Source: Naegleria lovaniensis (taxonomy: Eukaryota; Heterolobosea; Eutetramitea; Acrasida; Naegleriidae). From it: DNA of 64,000 nucleotides. The stretch is from assembly GCF_003324165.1 (NCBI RefSeq), contig NW_025407858.1, positions 56,467 through 120,466 on the forward strand, in the 5' to 3' direction. Numbering within the stretch: position 1 is the stretch's first letter; each line of letters begins with the position of its first letter. The translations under genes and the position numbers were made by a program. The notes below the pieces were generated by a model. It was not told where the DNA came from and did no database searches. It was given only the letters and a program-made list of their open reading frames with translations. Shown in pieces: positions 8,987 through 19,306 of the stretch.

Positions 8987-10216
8987 ATGACACCTAGTCC
9001 GTACTCACCTACCAACAACAAGAAGAGAAAACTCTCAATAATACCATCATCCAATAATTTAGCAATCTCTGTTGAATCAATAATGAATACAAACAATAAT
9101 TACAACAACATTATCAATGAACCATTTATTGATGATATTATTTTTGAAATTCTTCATTTCTTGGATTCATTGTTTATTATTCAAGTTTGTATGAAAATTT
9201 CAAAACAATGGAGACAAATATCAATTCAAATTCCTTTGTCATTGTCTTTGAACAAACACTCTGAACAAGATTCTCTTGAACGAATTAAATATATTGCTAA
9301 TAGCGAGTGCTTGAAGAATTTGACTTCTTTGCGTCTATATCGCAACCATTTTGGCGATGAAGATATTAAATACATTACCAACAGCAAATATTTGAAAAAT
9401 TTAACTTGTTTGGATCTTAGTGACAACAAAATCGGCGATGAAGGTATCAAATACATTTCTAATAGCGAGTATTTGAAAAATTTGACTTCTTTGGGCCTAA
9501 ATTACAGCTATTTTGGAGATGAAGGGGTCAAATATATTTCAAATAGCGAATATTTGAAAAATTTGACTTCTTTGGATCTTAGTGAAAACGGAATTGAATG
9601 TGTCAAATACATTGCTAATAGTGAATGCTTGAAGAAACTGACTTTCTTGGATCTTAGTGACAACCAAATCGGCAATGAAGGTGTTAAATATATTGCCAAT
9701 AGCGAATGTTTGAATAATTTGACTTCTTTGCGTTTATGCAGCAACAACATTGGCATTGAAGGCATCAAATATATTGCTAATCATGAATGTTTGAAAAACT
9801 GGACTTTGTTAGACCTAAGCGAAAACGAAATCGGCGATGAAGGTGTCAAATACATTGCTAACAGCAAATATTCGCAGAATCTGACTTCGTTGGATCTGAG
9901 AAGGGACAACATTGAGAGTACAGGAGCAAATTATATTGCTAATAGCAAATATTTGAAGAATTTGACTTCTTTGAATCTGAATGGTAACAGAATTTTGAAT
10001 GAAGGGGTCAAATATATTGCTGAAAGTGAACATTTGAAGGGGTTGAGAGTTTTAGATCTTAGTTTCAACCGAATTGACAATAGAGGGATCCAATATATCG
10101 CTAATGGAAGTTTGAAGAATTTAACTTCCTTGAAGCTACGTGACAACGAAATTGATTATGAAGGTTTAATTGCAGAGAATGTCTATCTGAAGAATATTGT
10201 TTACTTGGACTCATGA
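8987..10216 (+). CDS. F-box-like leucine-rich-repeat protein
   Basis: 409 aa from ATG 8987. A Ser/Asn-rich head is followed by an F-box-like segment at about residues 43-80 (IDDIIFEILHFLD, then KISKQWRQIS). Then come 11 ribonuclease-inhibitor-type LRR units of 27-28 residues with the pattern LKNLTSLDLSDNxIGDEGxKYIANSEC, and a partial twelfth unit. Adjacent repeats are also very similar in DNA, pointing to recent expansion or homogenisation. The unit around residues 195-218 lacks the Gly-Asp-Glu-Gly turn and is shorter. By family knowledge F-box/LRR proteins choose substrates for SCF ubiquitin ligases through the LRR horseshoe. It is one of a class typically numerous in amoeboid protists. Confidence 0.85.
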   Translation: MTPSPYSPTNNKKRKLSIIPSSNNLAISVESIMNTNNNYNNIINEPFIDDIIFEILHFLDSLFIIQVCMKISKQWRQISIQIPLSLSLNKHSEQDSLERIKYIANSECLKNLTSLRLYRNHFGDEDIKYITNSKYLKNLTCLDLSDNKIGDEGIKYISNSEYLKNLTSLGLNYSYFGDEGVKYISNSEYLKNLTSLDLSENGIECVKYIANSECLKKLTFLDLSDNQIGNEGVKYIANSECLNNLTSLRLCSNNIGIEGIKYIANHECLKNWTLLDLSENEIGDEGVKYIANSKYSQNLTSLDLRRDNIESTGANYIANSKYLKNLTSLNLNGNRILNEGVKYIAESEHLKGLRVLDLSFNRIDNRGIQYIANGSLKNLTSLKLRDNEIDYEGLIAENVYLKNIVYLDS

Positions 10217-10499
10217 AGATTAAAACGAATGGCTTGAATATTGCTATAATCATCAAAATCGTTCTCAATCCAACCTACAAATCACAATTGAGCGTTCATA
10301 AATACTTGGCCGAATTCATTTATTACATTAATTTTTCATGTTAAAGATAGAAAAATTCCTTTCACAATTATTGGAGGAAAGGAATTAAGAAACCGTTTCC
10401 TTGTTGACACGTTGGAGAGCTGTTTTGTCGTAATCAAATAAGACAAGGGGATAAATAGTTCAACATTTTACTTGGAAAAAGTGCAATTTCAAAAAAAAA

Positions 10500-11426
10500 A
10501 TGAAAATGTAGGTTTTGGATGTTCATTCCTATTTTTTTTTAAAATTAGTTTTATCCTAACCATGTGATGATGATGATTCTAACGCAATGTCGATCAATGA
10601 TACACTTGTGGCCTGAAAATAATAACAATCCGATGATTCCAAACACAAAAACTAATTTTAATCTAATTTTAAAAACAATTTGCTAATTTTTATCACTTCC
10701 GGACTTTATATCAATTAGATTAAAAGTAGATGAGTATCCGTTGACCAATTTCGAGGTGAAACAAGTAGTGGAACAACATTTTGAATTTCGGAAGGAAAAA
10801 TTTGGAGTGAGAGAATTTAATTTTAAAAGAAATCGAGATCCCTTGCTGGATTTTGAATGTCGTTTATTGTATTATTTTGACAAGCAAACAACAGTGAAAT
10901 ATCAAAGTGAAGAAACGATTCGAAATTTACTTAAAGAGTTGGAGCCTTATCGGTTAACCAAGTTGGAAAAGATGCTAATGGTGAATAATCCTCCATCGTC
11001 ACTTGTTGAAATTCACTCGGTATGTTTCAGGTGTGATTTTAACGTATTTGCGAGGAAATTATTAATTGGGCAACATGGTCAAACACCCATTGAAAATGAC
11101 ATTCCAATTTTGAAAAGATTATTGATAGCTGTGAATCACGATACAATGAGGATGATATTGTGAAAATGCTAGAAATTATTAAGGCTAATTTATTGAAAAC
11201 ACCAACAACATCTTCTGTATCTACAGATATATCTGAGAAGAAATCCAAGAAAGACAAGAAAAATAAGGCTGGAGATAGAACCACTTGGTATGAATTTATT
11301 TCAAACATTGACGCCACAAGAATGAAAAAGCAAGAAGCTCAAAACAAACAAAAAGAACAATCTAAGGAAACAACTAGTGCAGCTAACAAGACAAGCAAGA
11401 AAAACGACATGATGGATATTCTGTAA
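10500..11426 (+). CDS. RNA polymerase III subunit RPC9 (CRCP-like), three exons
   Basis: Recognised from the RPC9 signature LTKLEKMLMVNNPP..LVEIH and the following CESRYNEDDIVKMLEII helix, which align with the HRDC-like core of RPC9/Rpc17. That subunit forms the stalk of Pol III with RPC8. The core is split by a GTATGT..AAAG intron (11020-11117). No ATG opens the core exon. A good model adds an 8-nt first exon ATGAAAAT (10500-10507), a GTAGGT..CAATTAG intron (10508-10718), and exons 10719-11019 and 11118-11426. It gives 205 aa starting MKIL..LTNFEV, matching the NYEV start of homologs. The C-terminal tail is Lys-rich and unique. Gene identity is fairly sure; the first exon is a prediction. 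Confidence 0.75.
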
Positions 11427-11477
11427 ACCAAAAGCACCAAATATACCAATTTATTCGGAAGAAAGTAGCTGTGTGTA

Positions 11478-13513
11478 CTATCTTTCGGTTTGCCACGAAA
11501 GTAAATCACGAATATAAGGCGAATCAATCTCTGAAATTTTCAAGCTCTCAATGGCTTTTGCAAGAACTTTCCAAGCCTCTCTCTTTTGTTTCTCTACTGT
11601 CTCAATCTTTCCATTCTTGTCTAATAGATTCAAATCAAACAGCTCTTTCAACGAGACACACAACGACCTAAATACTTGTTTGTTTTTGGTCTCTTCAGGA
11701 ATTTGCTCGATCAGCTCATCTAAGAAAATGAATGGCACACGCACCGCTCGTTCCAGATTGTGAAAATTGTTGAAAAATATGGTTTCATCCTCCTTCTTAA
11801 TCATGGGGAAAACAATTCCCGAATTGAAATAGGTGGAAAAGTGTGAAAATTCGTAGGTTTTCATTCCTGTCACTTCGAGAATTTCTCGACCCGAAATGGT
11901 GCTCACAATAATTTTTTCAATTTGGTTGTCTGTATTTTTCCTAGCCAATTCTGTAAAATTGTACTGATTTGCCTTGAGCTCATATTTTGTTCTTTCAATA
12001 GCATATTGAAAATTGCAAAAATCCTTATGCAAATAATGTACAGACGCAATGAACAATAAGAAATATTCTAGAGCCAGTGGATGGCCCCAATCATGCTTAG
12101 TGCTGTTGTTAAAGATTTAGAACTTCTCCAATTGGCCTTGTCAATAAAATGGCCATTTCCATTTTCATCTTCAATGACAATGTGGCCCTTCTTTTCAAAC
12201 ATATTGTCCATTATTTGTTCTACTTGTTCTTTCGAGAGAAGCGGAAATTGTGACGTGGTAAAAGTTTCGTTTTTTTGGTATGAACTACCTGCATAGGTGG
12301 ATCGAGTGGGACCTAGCTTATGAACCCACTCATTAACCATTCCTTCAATATTTGTACCAATCATGATAGGTGCATAGATTGTATTGGTTCTGTCCTTAAA
12401 TATTGCAGGTAGATCGTTAAATACTCGAAGTAAAAAGCTAAATGGTTTTAGAGTGTAATTCTGCATGGTGTATCGCAACAACTCGTCACAATCATCCAGA
12501 ATCATGAAAAGATATAATTCTTCGTCACTATTCAAGCGAGAGTCGTATCTAATAATTTCGGTAGCCAAGCTAATATCTTCAGGAATAAAGTGAAAGCAAT
12601 GATCCAGAAAATGTCGATATGGCATAACCAAAGGCTTTTCAATCACTTGTGTAAAATATGAATAAAGCATTCTGGCTGTAATCAACTTTTTTGATTGATC
12701 ATAATTTAAGAGCTCTTGTGCCCCAAACATCTCCTCTTCCTCCTCTAAAGGACACATATTCAAAAACGGTAAATACAAGTACATGATTTTCTTAAATTGG
12801 TGTCTATATTCTTGTGCGCACATTTCCACAGCTTCGATGGTATTTCTTGTTCGACCAGTGCCTTTTCCTCCCGTTACAAAGAATGCAAAAGCATCTGCAT
12901 TCTTGGCTCCAACGGATGGCTGTTTGTTCACCTTCTCCAATCCATCTTCAATATATGATCTTAATTTGGTGAGGAAAAACGGATGAGGTTGATATTTCAT
13001 CACATCAGACATGTTTAATTGCATGACTAGATTCTCAGCAGCGCTTGGAATGGCTGATATTTTCTCAATTTGCTCTTCTTCAATGGGATTGGAAGAAGGC
13101 TGTTCAAAGTATCTTCTTAAACCTTCGGAAAAAGTTTTGGCATTGAATGAAAATGTTGATAATCCTTCATCCATTGTGGATTGCCTTGAGGAGGACGCTG
13201 GTCTTCGTGTAATATTGGTTAAACTGGTATGATAGGATCGTTTCCGATGTATATTATTTGTTTCCAACAAACCATTCCCAATTTGATTATTTTGGATGAG
13301 GTGGTCATGATGATGATCTGAATGTGATGATGAATTGCCATAAAGTCTACATGTTGGTTTTCCCGTGTTGATGCCATGACAATAAGTATGGTGAGAGGCA
13401 TCCGAGCAACGATGATGATTCAAAGCAATTATTTGAGCATGTCTTTTCATTTTTAATGTTAAATGTTTGGGAGGGAATTCACAAGCTTGTATGTGGACAT
13501 GAAAATGTTCCAT
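11478..13513 (-). CDS. RHS/Crinkler-like P-loop NTPase, frame broken at a C4 run
   Basis: The first frame, 13513-12068 (481 aa), has a His-rich head, a variant Walker A GGKGTGRT at residues 215-222 (Arg in place of the usual Lys) followed by RNTIEAVEMC, and a Walker B-like LYLFMILDD at 333-341. This layout resembles the NTPase cores of RHS and Crinkler-type proteins. The frame stops just after MIG. The next frame, read through 12088-11478, continues the same family with GHPLALEYFL, a signature following the ATPase in these proteins, and then about 190 more residues. A single base missing from the run of four Cs at 12085-12088 explains the break. It may be a pseudogene or a homopolymer sequencing error. 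No role is known; these families move easily between genomes. Confidence 0.7.
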
Positions 13514-13682
13514 GATTTTGATTGAGTTTTAATCTTACAAAAGAAGAGTGTTGTTTTGTAAGAACATGTTAAACTTGTTGTTTACATTCATCATGAAACT
13601 AGTAAATGTAATTTGGGAAGGGTCATGACATCAGCGAGGTGCGTCTTGCAAGGAAACGTAATCTTAGGTGTGAAAAAACACT

Positions 13683-14771
13683 TCACCGTTGTTGCATTGG
13701 CTTAGACTCGAGTTGATCAACCGAGGTACTGTCGAATGATACAGACTTGGTGGCGTGCGTTCGTGGCAAAAGTGTTGTGGAATTTGATAAAACCACCATG
13801 TTAAACGAAAAATCTTCAAGCTTCGGTTTTGCACTGATTCTTTTTCTTGTGACCAACACGGCCAAATCTAATACTTGGTCTCCTTCTTGCATGCACGCTT
13901 GTATGACCAAATGATTCTTCTGTGTGTGTTGTAAGTTTGAAAAAAACTGTCCACCTTGAAAGTTTAACAATTTCGTGAGGATAGTTTTTTGTTGCTCTGG
14001 GGTTTTGGAGATGACAACTTTCTTGTATCTTCTCTTGTATTGTGTGACATACTTTTTAAATTGTTCCTTGTACATTTGATGTTTGAATGCTGAATTATCT
14101 TCCATACTGAGTGGAGAAATAGAGTTAGAGTCAAATGTTGGTAGATTGTGTAAGGTACAGGTTTGAATCTTATTTAAGTCATCAGAAGAAGCGCTTGATC
14201 GAAGGCTCTCCTTGCTGCCGTTGTGAGTGGAGAGCGGAGATGCAGATTGTGGCATTTCGCCTGAAATGATTCCAATATTTGACGTTGAATTTGTGATGAT
14301 CTGCTTTTTGAAATTTTCGTGTGTTGTGGAGGACATTATCGGAGGCAAGCCACTCCGTAAATCGCTGTCTGAATACACTTGTTTCCTTTCCTGATGGTTT
14401 GCTGAGCCCTGAGTTGCTGTTGTGCGTGGTAGATTGAACAGTTGAAGCGAGGACAATGGAGGTAAAATGGTTGATGATGATGGTGGTGTTGGATCGTGGG
14501 ATGATGAGGAATGCACGTTACTTGTTATGGTCATGGAAATTGTGGAACCTGTTGTTGTTGTCGTAGTTTTGAAATTATTGCTCATGGGTGTTGTTATTGA
14601 TGATATGGAAGGCTGTTTCATTTCCTCGTTACTGATACTAGTATTTTCAACTGAGTGTTGTTCACGATTATGTTGATTATTATTATTGCTATTACTATTG
14701 TTATTATTAACGCTTGTATTTGATGATGTCTCCGGTGGTGTTTTTGAATTACAATCCGAATCGGTGCTCAT
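13683..14771 (-). CDS. Uncharacterised Ser/Asn/Thr-rich protein
   Basis: 362 aa from ATG at 14771 to the stop at 13683. The first 220 residues are low-complexity Ser/Thr/Asn with poly-Asn and poly-Thr tracts, as in many protist regulatory proteins. A compact conserved-looking part begins near residue 230 with a very basic helix (YKEQFKKYVTQYKRRYKKVV), followed by a mixed alpha/beta segment and a Ser/Gln tail. The basic helix could bind nucleic acid, but no known domain is visible. It is divergent from the next coding gene to the right across 550 bp. Coding is likely; function is unknown. Confidence 0.6.
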   Translation of the reverse strand: MSTDSDCNSKTPPETSSNTSVNNNNSNSNNNNQHNREQHSVENTSISNEEMKQPSISSITTPMSNNFKTTTTTTGSTISMTITSNVHSSSSHDPTPPSSSTILPPLSSLQLFNLPRTTATQGSANHQERKQVYSDSDLRSGLPPIMSSTTHENFKKQIITNSTSNIGIISGEMPQSASPLSTHNGSKESLRSSASSDDLNKIQTCTLHNLPTFDSNSISPLSMEDNSAFKHQMYKEQFKKYVTQYKRRYKKVVISKTPEQQKTILTKLLNFQGGQFFSNLQHTQKNHLVIQACMQEGDQVLDLAVLVTRKRISAKPKLEDFSFNMVVLSNSTTLLPRTHATKSVSFDSTSVDQLESKPMQQR

Positions 14772-15324
14772 AGTGTTTCTTCCAACTACTACAGGAGGAT
14801 CTAATCATGAATGAAATAATACCATACACTCTCTCTTCCGAATACTCTCAAGTAAAAGAACAAGTCAATCAAATTTTCTTGTTTCGGTAAATCAGTGGCC
14901 GTTGGTTCGAAGAATGGGTGAACGGAGAAGAAGTGGTGTTTTGGGATGTTTTTTTGCTCTTTTTCGAAACGGGCACTGGGTACAAATTTGGAACCGTTAG
15001 CTGCTTTGGACTTTGGGTTGCACTTGTGTGTTGGCAAATGATGTCAAAGGTCATGCTCGTAACTTGATTACTTATCAAAATCAAGCTGGTAATCAAGGCA
15101 GTGTAAATACTTTCTTTCATTTATCGTAAACAACTGCGTTCCTCTTTCAAAAGCGATGTTTGTGACACAAATGTCATCCTTAATGTCGAATACAACACCT
15201 GTGTCCATCACTCTTCCCGCTCGTCAATTCAATGTGGTTAATCAAAAAGTATGTGTATTCTTTAGTTTCAGATCATAAAAACCAAGCATTTCGGTCGAGT
15301 CACAAAAAATCGATGACACTCCCT
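14772..15324. other. Unresolved 550-bp region with short coding-like segments
   Basis: No complete gene could be built. Plus strand: an ATG frame opens at 14808 (MNEIIPYTLSSEYSQ) and runs 28 codons, then meets a GTAAAT, and a coding-like stretch at about 15000-15125 (CVLANDVKGHARNLITY) ends at TAA. A further ATG frame lies at about 15156-15250. Minus strand: frames 15037-14801 and 15120-14869 also read plausibly. A small intron-rich gene may exist here, but strands and exons cannot be settled by eye. Confidence 0.3.
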
Positions 15325-16125
15325 TTATAATTGTTTATTTTCAAATACTACTGCATGACTATTCGTAGAATTGGTTGAAGTTTGTTCAGCCAAATACAAT
15401 TGATGATTCTTGATGTACTCAGCTACCTTGTCAGCAACATAATACTTGATCGAGTGATTTCTTCTGACAAGTTGTCTCACTTTTGTTGAGCTCACATCAT
15501 TGATAATCCATTCTGGTATGACATGAATGTTTTTTCTGTGTTTGTACAAAACATCGTGTTCAAAAATTATTTTCGAAATTGAAATTCCATCTCTTTCAAT
15601 ACAACACACACCATATGTTGAAAGAATATATTCCACTTGTTCTGGAATCCAAACACCTGGTTTCACAAAAGATTCTAATAAATCAGCTCCACACAATAAC
15701 ATGATTCTCACTTGATGTTGCAAACAACTCTCAGGAGAATAAAGCTTTTCAATTTCCTCGGTGAAATGTTTTAACACAAATAAAGTTCGACTGTATTCGT
15801 TTTGATTCACTTCCCACAAATCAATATCCACCCAATCCGAATCAGAGACAGCCAATTTACACATTTCCACTCGATGATGAGCCTCTATAAGTGTTGGCTT
15901 TCTTTTAGCATAGTCCTGATGAACTGGAGAGATGAAACCTCCCAATACGGAGAGCTTTTCTTCGTTTTGGAGATAGTCCCGAGCTGTTTCAAACATTCGG
16001 AGGTGTGAATTGGTGATAGGATTGAAACTTCCACATGCAATGAGGATGATTGATCCGTTGTTGTTGGCTGTAGTGGGAAGTGCTTGAAGTTTGTGAGACG
16101 GAAAGAGGTAGGCGTGTTGAGACAT
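15325..16125 (-). CDS. NMNAT: Nicotinamide/nicotinate mononucleotide adenylyltransferase
   Basis: 266 aa, the usual length for eukaryotic NMNATs. The nucleotidyltransferase signature GSFNPITNSH is at residues 32-41. It is followed by SPVHQDYAKR, AHHRVEMCKLA, WVDIDLWE, LLCGADLLESF.PGVW, and the C-terminal (I/V)SSTKVRQLVRR (ISSTxxR motif). These define the NMN/NaMN adenylyltransferase family that joins NMN or NaMN with ATP to make NAD+ or its deamido form. No targeting signal is obvious, so a cytosolic or nuclear location is likely. The start ATG at 16125 is supported by the family start about 30 residues before the signature. It is divergent from the next gene with a 139-bp shared promoter interval. 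Confidence 0.95.
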   Translation of the reverse strand: MSQHAYLFPSHKLQALPTTANNNGSIILIACGSFNPITNSHLRMFETARDYLQNEEKLSVLGGFISPVHQDYAKRKPTLIEAHHRVEMCKLAVSDSDWVDIDLWEVNQNEYSRTLFVLKHFTEEIEKLYSPESCLQHQVRIMLLCGADLLESFVKPGVWIPEQVEYILSTYGVCCIERDGISISKIIFEHDVLYKHRKNIHVIPEWIINDVSSTKVRQLVRRNHSIKYYVADKVAEYIKNHQLYLAEQTSTNSTNSHAVVFENKQL

Positions 16126-16264
16126 TTTTTGTTGGAAATTTCAAGTTCACTCTCACATTACAACGCATCAAGCCTTTTACAACATCAAAATTTCTAAAAA
16201 AGAAACTGTGTTGGAGGTCAAAAACAAATCGGCCACTTTCATTCATTGAACCATACACATCATC

Positions 16265-17629
16265 ATGGTGCGCTTCACGAAATTGCGAGACGAAGAAGAT
16301 GATGCATCCTCTCAAGAGACAGTAATAACTGGCCACATCGGAATTGCTGATATGGGTCATACAAATCATCATCATTCCACGAACAATGCTGCAATCACAA
16401 CAACGAAACATGAGGACGGCCCATTGAATACACAAACAACGCCACAAACATTGCCAAACCCCACAAATCAAAGCCCTACTCATCATCGGGACCAACCAGT
16501 GCCTCAGATTATTCTTTCACTCTCCTCTTCGACCATCTCTTCTCCTGCCACACTTTCCGACTCGCTACTGAGCGTTTCGAATCCGAGTGTTAGAACGTTG
16601 CACTGCAATCACCATCACATTCAGCACCATCACAACAAAAATCCTCAATTTGCCAAAGCTTCAGATTTGAAAATTACGGTAGCTCCTCCAACGAATCATG
16701 TTCAAGCTCATTTACTGTCTCATGGCTCGCCCAATGAACAACAGCAATTACACAATATTTCATATCACATGGAAAGAAACGACGAATTGAGTTTCACAAA
16801 TGAGGGTTATGTAATATTTCACAACTCTGTAAATATTCACAATGATGTGGCAAATGTACGAGAAAAAGGCACGCATGTGCTTGGTAATATCAGGTCGCAA
16901 CATCACAACAGTTCAGACAATCTCAGAGAGGAATCGTTTCACATGGGTGATGAGGAGCAGGAGTATGATCTTGTCACAGACAAATCTCTGGACAAAATTG
17001 AATCAACAAATTCCCTTAAAACAGCTGGGAGTGAGGACGAAATGAAAACATTAGCAACCAATCAAAAAACAGCCTTATTGACTGCGAACAATGTAATTGC
17101 TGAAACATGTGTGTCTACTCCAAAGAAAATGATCAGAACGAAAAGTAATGTCACAGATATCAGTAGCACAAGCTCTCAAAGCTCCGTCATGGATCCTATT
17201 GACTCCAGTAAGCGTCCAGCGTCTACGGGTATGTGTAAAAATCATCTTGACATGAAAGGAAGTGGTAAATGCACCTTTTGCAATGAGTTCATCTGTCAGA
17301 AATGTCAAGTAGATTTGAAAGAAATTCCATGCATTATGAAAATATTGTACCATAGAAATGTCATACAAAATACCATTTGTTATCAATGCCATGAGGATCA
17401 CGTAAAAGATCTCAATATTATATGGTTGGTTATTGGGGGTATTTGTTTTGGTGTAATTTTCCCTCCGTTATTGATTGCAGCTCCATTGATTTGCATTTTA
17501 AGGTCTAGAAATGCCAAGCTGAAAAAAGTAGGATGGATATCGTTTTGGTCAATATCGTTCGGGTTGTTTGCATTGATAATGATAGCATGCATAGTCGTAA
17601 TAATACTGAAATCGAATAATGTTTTTTAA
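16265..17629 (+). CDS. Zinc-binding protein with two C-terminal membrane spans
   Basis: 454 aa. The first 320 residues are disordered (His/Asn/Ser-rich, several HHH tracts). Then comes a B-box-like Cys/His cluster (CKNH..GKCTFCNEFICQKC..TICYQCHEDH, about residues 322-378) and two hydrophobic helices at about 384-410 and 420-448, with a very short tail. This layout (zinc ribbon or B-box, then two transmembrane helices) suggests an endomembrane protein with a cytosolic regulatory head. I do not recognise the family and assign no function. The start ATG follows a 139-bp gap from the NMNAT gene. The 3' end is 20 bp from the convergent protease gene. Confidence 0.72.
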   Translation: MVRFTKLRDEEDDASSQETVITGHIGIADMGHTNHHHSTNNAAITTTKHEDGPLNTQTTPQTLPNPTNQSPTHHRDQPVPQIILSLSSSTISSPATLSDSLLSVSNPSVRTLHCNHHHIQHHHNKNPQFAKASDLKITVAPPTNHVQAHLLSHGSPNEQQQLHNISYHMERNDELSFTNEGYVIFHNSVNIHNDVANVREKGTHVLGNIRSQHHNSSDNLREESFHMGDEEQEYDLVTDKSLDKIESTNSLKTAGSEDEMKTLATNQKTALLTANNVIAETCVSTPKKMIRTKSNVTDISSTSSQSSVMDPIDSSKRPASTGMCKNHLDMKGSGKCTFCNEFICQKCQVDLKEIPCIMKILYHRNVIQNTICYQCHEDHVKDLNIIWLVIGGICFGVIFPPLLIAAPLICILRSRNAKLKKVGWISFWSISFGLFALIMIACIVVIILKSNNVF

Positions 17630-17649
17630 GAAAGGTTATATGCCCAAAT

Positions 17650-19053
17650 CTACAAAATAATGACATCATCTCCATTGCTACCATCACTTATAATACTATC
17701 ATTGTTGTTGACGATAACTACATTTTCAGGTGGGATATAATCATCGTCATTGTTATCAATAACAATTTCTGAGATAGAATTGTCGAGATCATCGTCGCTA
17801 GAATCAATGACTTCAATAGTAGTTGTGCTGATATTTCTAGTGCTGCTCTCATCATCAATTAAAATTATGTCATTAAGATCAGAGTACTTTTCGTGCCGAT
17901 TGTTTAAGACTGTATCTCTTTGTTTTGTTGGATTGGAATCAACGGAGGGCAATGACAAACTGATGTTTTTTGTATCCAATACACTTCCTTTTCTCTTCAA
18001 GTACAGTTTTGGCTTTTGTGAAGTTGATGTAGATTTCGTGGTGTCAGTGCATTCTGATTTAGATGATGAGGCCGAAGCCGAGCTACTAGTTGAAATGGAC
18101 TTCTTCAAGAAAGATTCCATGAATTTTCTAGATTTTTGAATACCAGCATAATTCTTTTTCGAATCAATTTCCTTCTTCTTCTCTGGTTCTTTCACTTTTA
18201 TGAAAGTTCCTCCACATTTTTTCTCATGATCTGGAAACCAGTCGTCGTACTTGTTTGGAGCTCGATTCATGGCTCGCTTCACTAGCATGGAGCACTTTGC
18301 ACATTTCCAATGATGTTGTCTATAATAATCAACCTCATCATGAAAACTATGATAAATCGTTATATGAATCCCAGTATTTGCTTCCACTCGATTAATATAA
18401 TTCATCCACCATTTAAAGTTATCACCATGTCCTTCCCTGTCAACCACATTGGAATCAATGAAAAGAAACGCATGAATCATTTCATGAATTAAGGTAGATA
18501 TAGTATCTATGGAAGGTCTAAATTTCAATAGCTTTTCAGAAAGTGAAATTGTGCAAACTCTTTGAGAAATCTGTTCCTGCTTTTTCACAACATCACCAGG
18601 CGTTTTTCCAGTATAAGTTTTTGTTATAGTCAATTTTTGGTATTGACTGTAGCAAATTCCAGCACATAAAGTCATTTTACTACTCCATCGCAATGTCGTA
18701 CAAGCACCGAGTTTGTTATGAAAATATTTCTTATCAAAATGTGTAAACAAAATATGAACGTCGGGAGTTGGTGATTTTAATTCTGATAAAATAATTGCAT
18801 CATGGATCATTTCCATGGTTTGATTGGAATAGATCGGAATGTCATGATCGTGATGATGAACAGGATTTACATATGCCTTGTTGTGGTTGTTGTGATCATG
18901 GCAATGGTTGTTATCGTACGAACAATTTGGAGCACTAGATGAATGTTGGCATGGCCCTCCAGCGTTCAAATTTGAAACGTTGGGCCGGTTGTTGCTCGTG
19001 CCAGCAACAGGGTGCGTGAGTTTTAAAAAAACCGAGTTGTTCAAAGGAGGCAT
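17650..19053 (-). CDS. SPRTN: SprT-like DNA-protein crosslink protease (Spartan type)
   Basis: Start is the ATG at 19053; the frame extends 60 nt further only with GTG/TTG codons. 467 aa. The SprT domain covers about residues 98-295: FDKKYF, then LGACTTLRWS, LCAGIC, the zinc protease motif HEMIHA at 190-195 and the third zinc ligand in GHGDNF at 209. After it comes a zinc-ribbon-like WKCAKC..KRAMNRAP..DHEKKCGG. Spartan proteases digest proteins covalently crosslinked to DNA during replication. The tail is Ser/Asp-rich, contains several acidic stretches that could be SIM-like (VIVNNND, IILIDDE), and lacks a recognisable UBZ finger. Family assignment is sure; the recruitment mode is inferred. 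Confidence 0.92.
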   Translation of the reverse strand: MPPLNNSVFLKLTHPVAGTSNNRPNVSNLNAGGPCQHSSSAPNCSYDNNHCHDHNNHNKAYVNPVHHHDHDIPIYSNQTMEMIHDAIILSELKSPTPDVHILFTHFDKKYFHNKLGACTTLRWSSKMTLCAGICYSQYQKLTITKTYTGKTPGDVVKKQEQISQRVCTISLSEKLLKFRPSIDTISTLIHEMIHAFLFIDSNVVDREGHGDNFKWWMNYINRVEANTGIHITIYHSFHDEVDYYRQHHWKCAKCSMLVKRAMNRAPNKYDDWFPDHEKKCGGTFIKVKEPEKKKEIDSKKNYAGIQKSRKFMESFLKKSISTSSSASASSSKSECTDTTKSTSTSQKPKLYLKRKGSVLDTKNISLSLPSVDSNPTKQRDTVLNNRHEKYSDLNDIILIDDESSTRNISTTTIEVIDSSDDDLDNSISEIVIDNNDDDYIPPENVVIVNNNDSIISDGSNGDDVIIL

Positions 19054-19110
19054 TTTTTGATTGATTTTTTGGCTTGTAAAGTGTCCTAAGGATGTTTTAA
19101 AGCACACCAA

Positions 19111-19169
19111 CACAAAGCCTTCTGGCCACTATCATCACAGGTCGTTGGCTCATTGTGCATTTTATTTTA
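19111..19169. repeat. Dispersed ~60-bp repeat, copy A
   Basis: The stretch from cacaaagcct to gtgcatttta reappears with roughly 80% identity at 58107-58168. Both copies are in non-coding DNA and in the same orientation. Shared blocks include actatcatcac and cgttggctcat.gtgcatttta. It may be a mobile-element remnant or a shared regulatory block. Confidence 0.65.
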
Positions 19170-19306
19170 TGATTGTATTCAATTCATCTTCAAACCCTTG
19201 TAATTAAACAACTGATTAATGCATTTGAGGCAAAATCACCTTTGAGGAAAATTGTTAAAAAAAATACAAGTATGCAAAAAAAAATACGTGATGCTGTTGG
19301 AAAGAA

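Noticed and set aside
11160-11426. Separate small gene starting at 11160
   Set aside because: It begins with GTG in the middle of the RPC9 helix; splicing to the upstream exon reconstitutes the RPC9 core.
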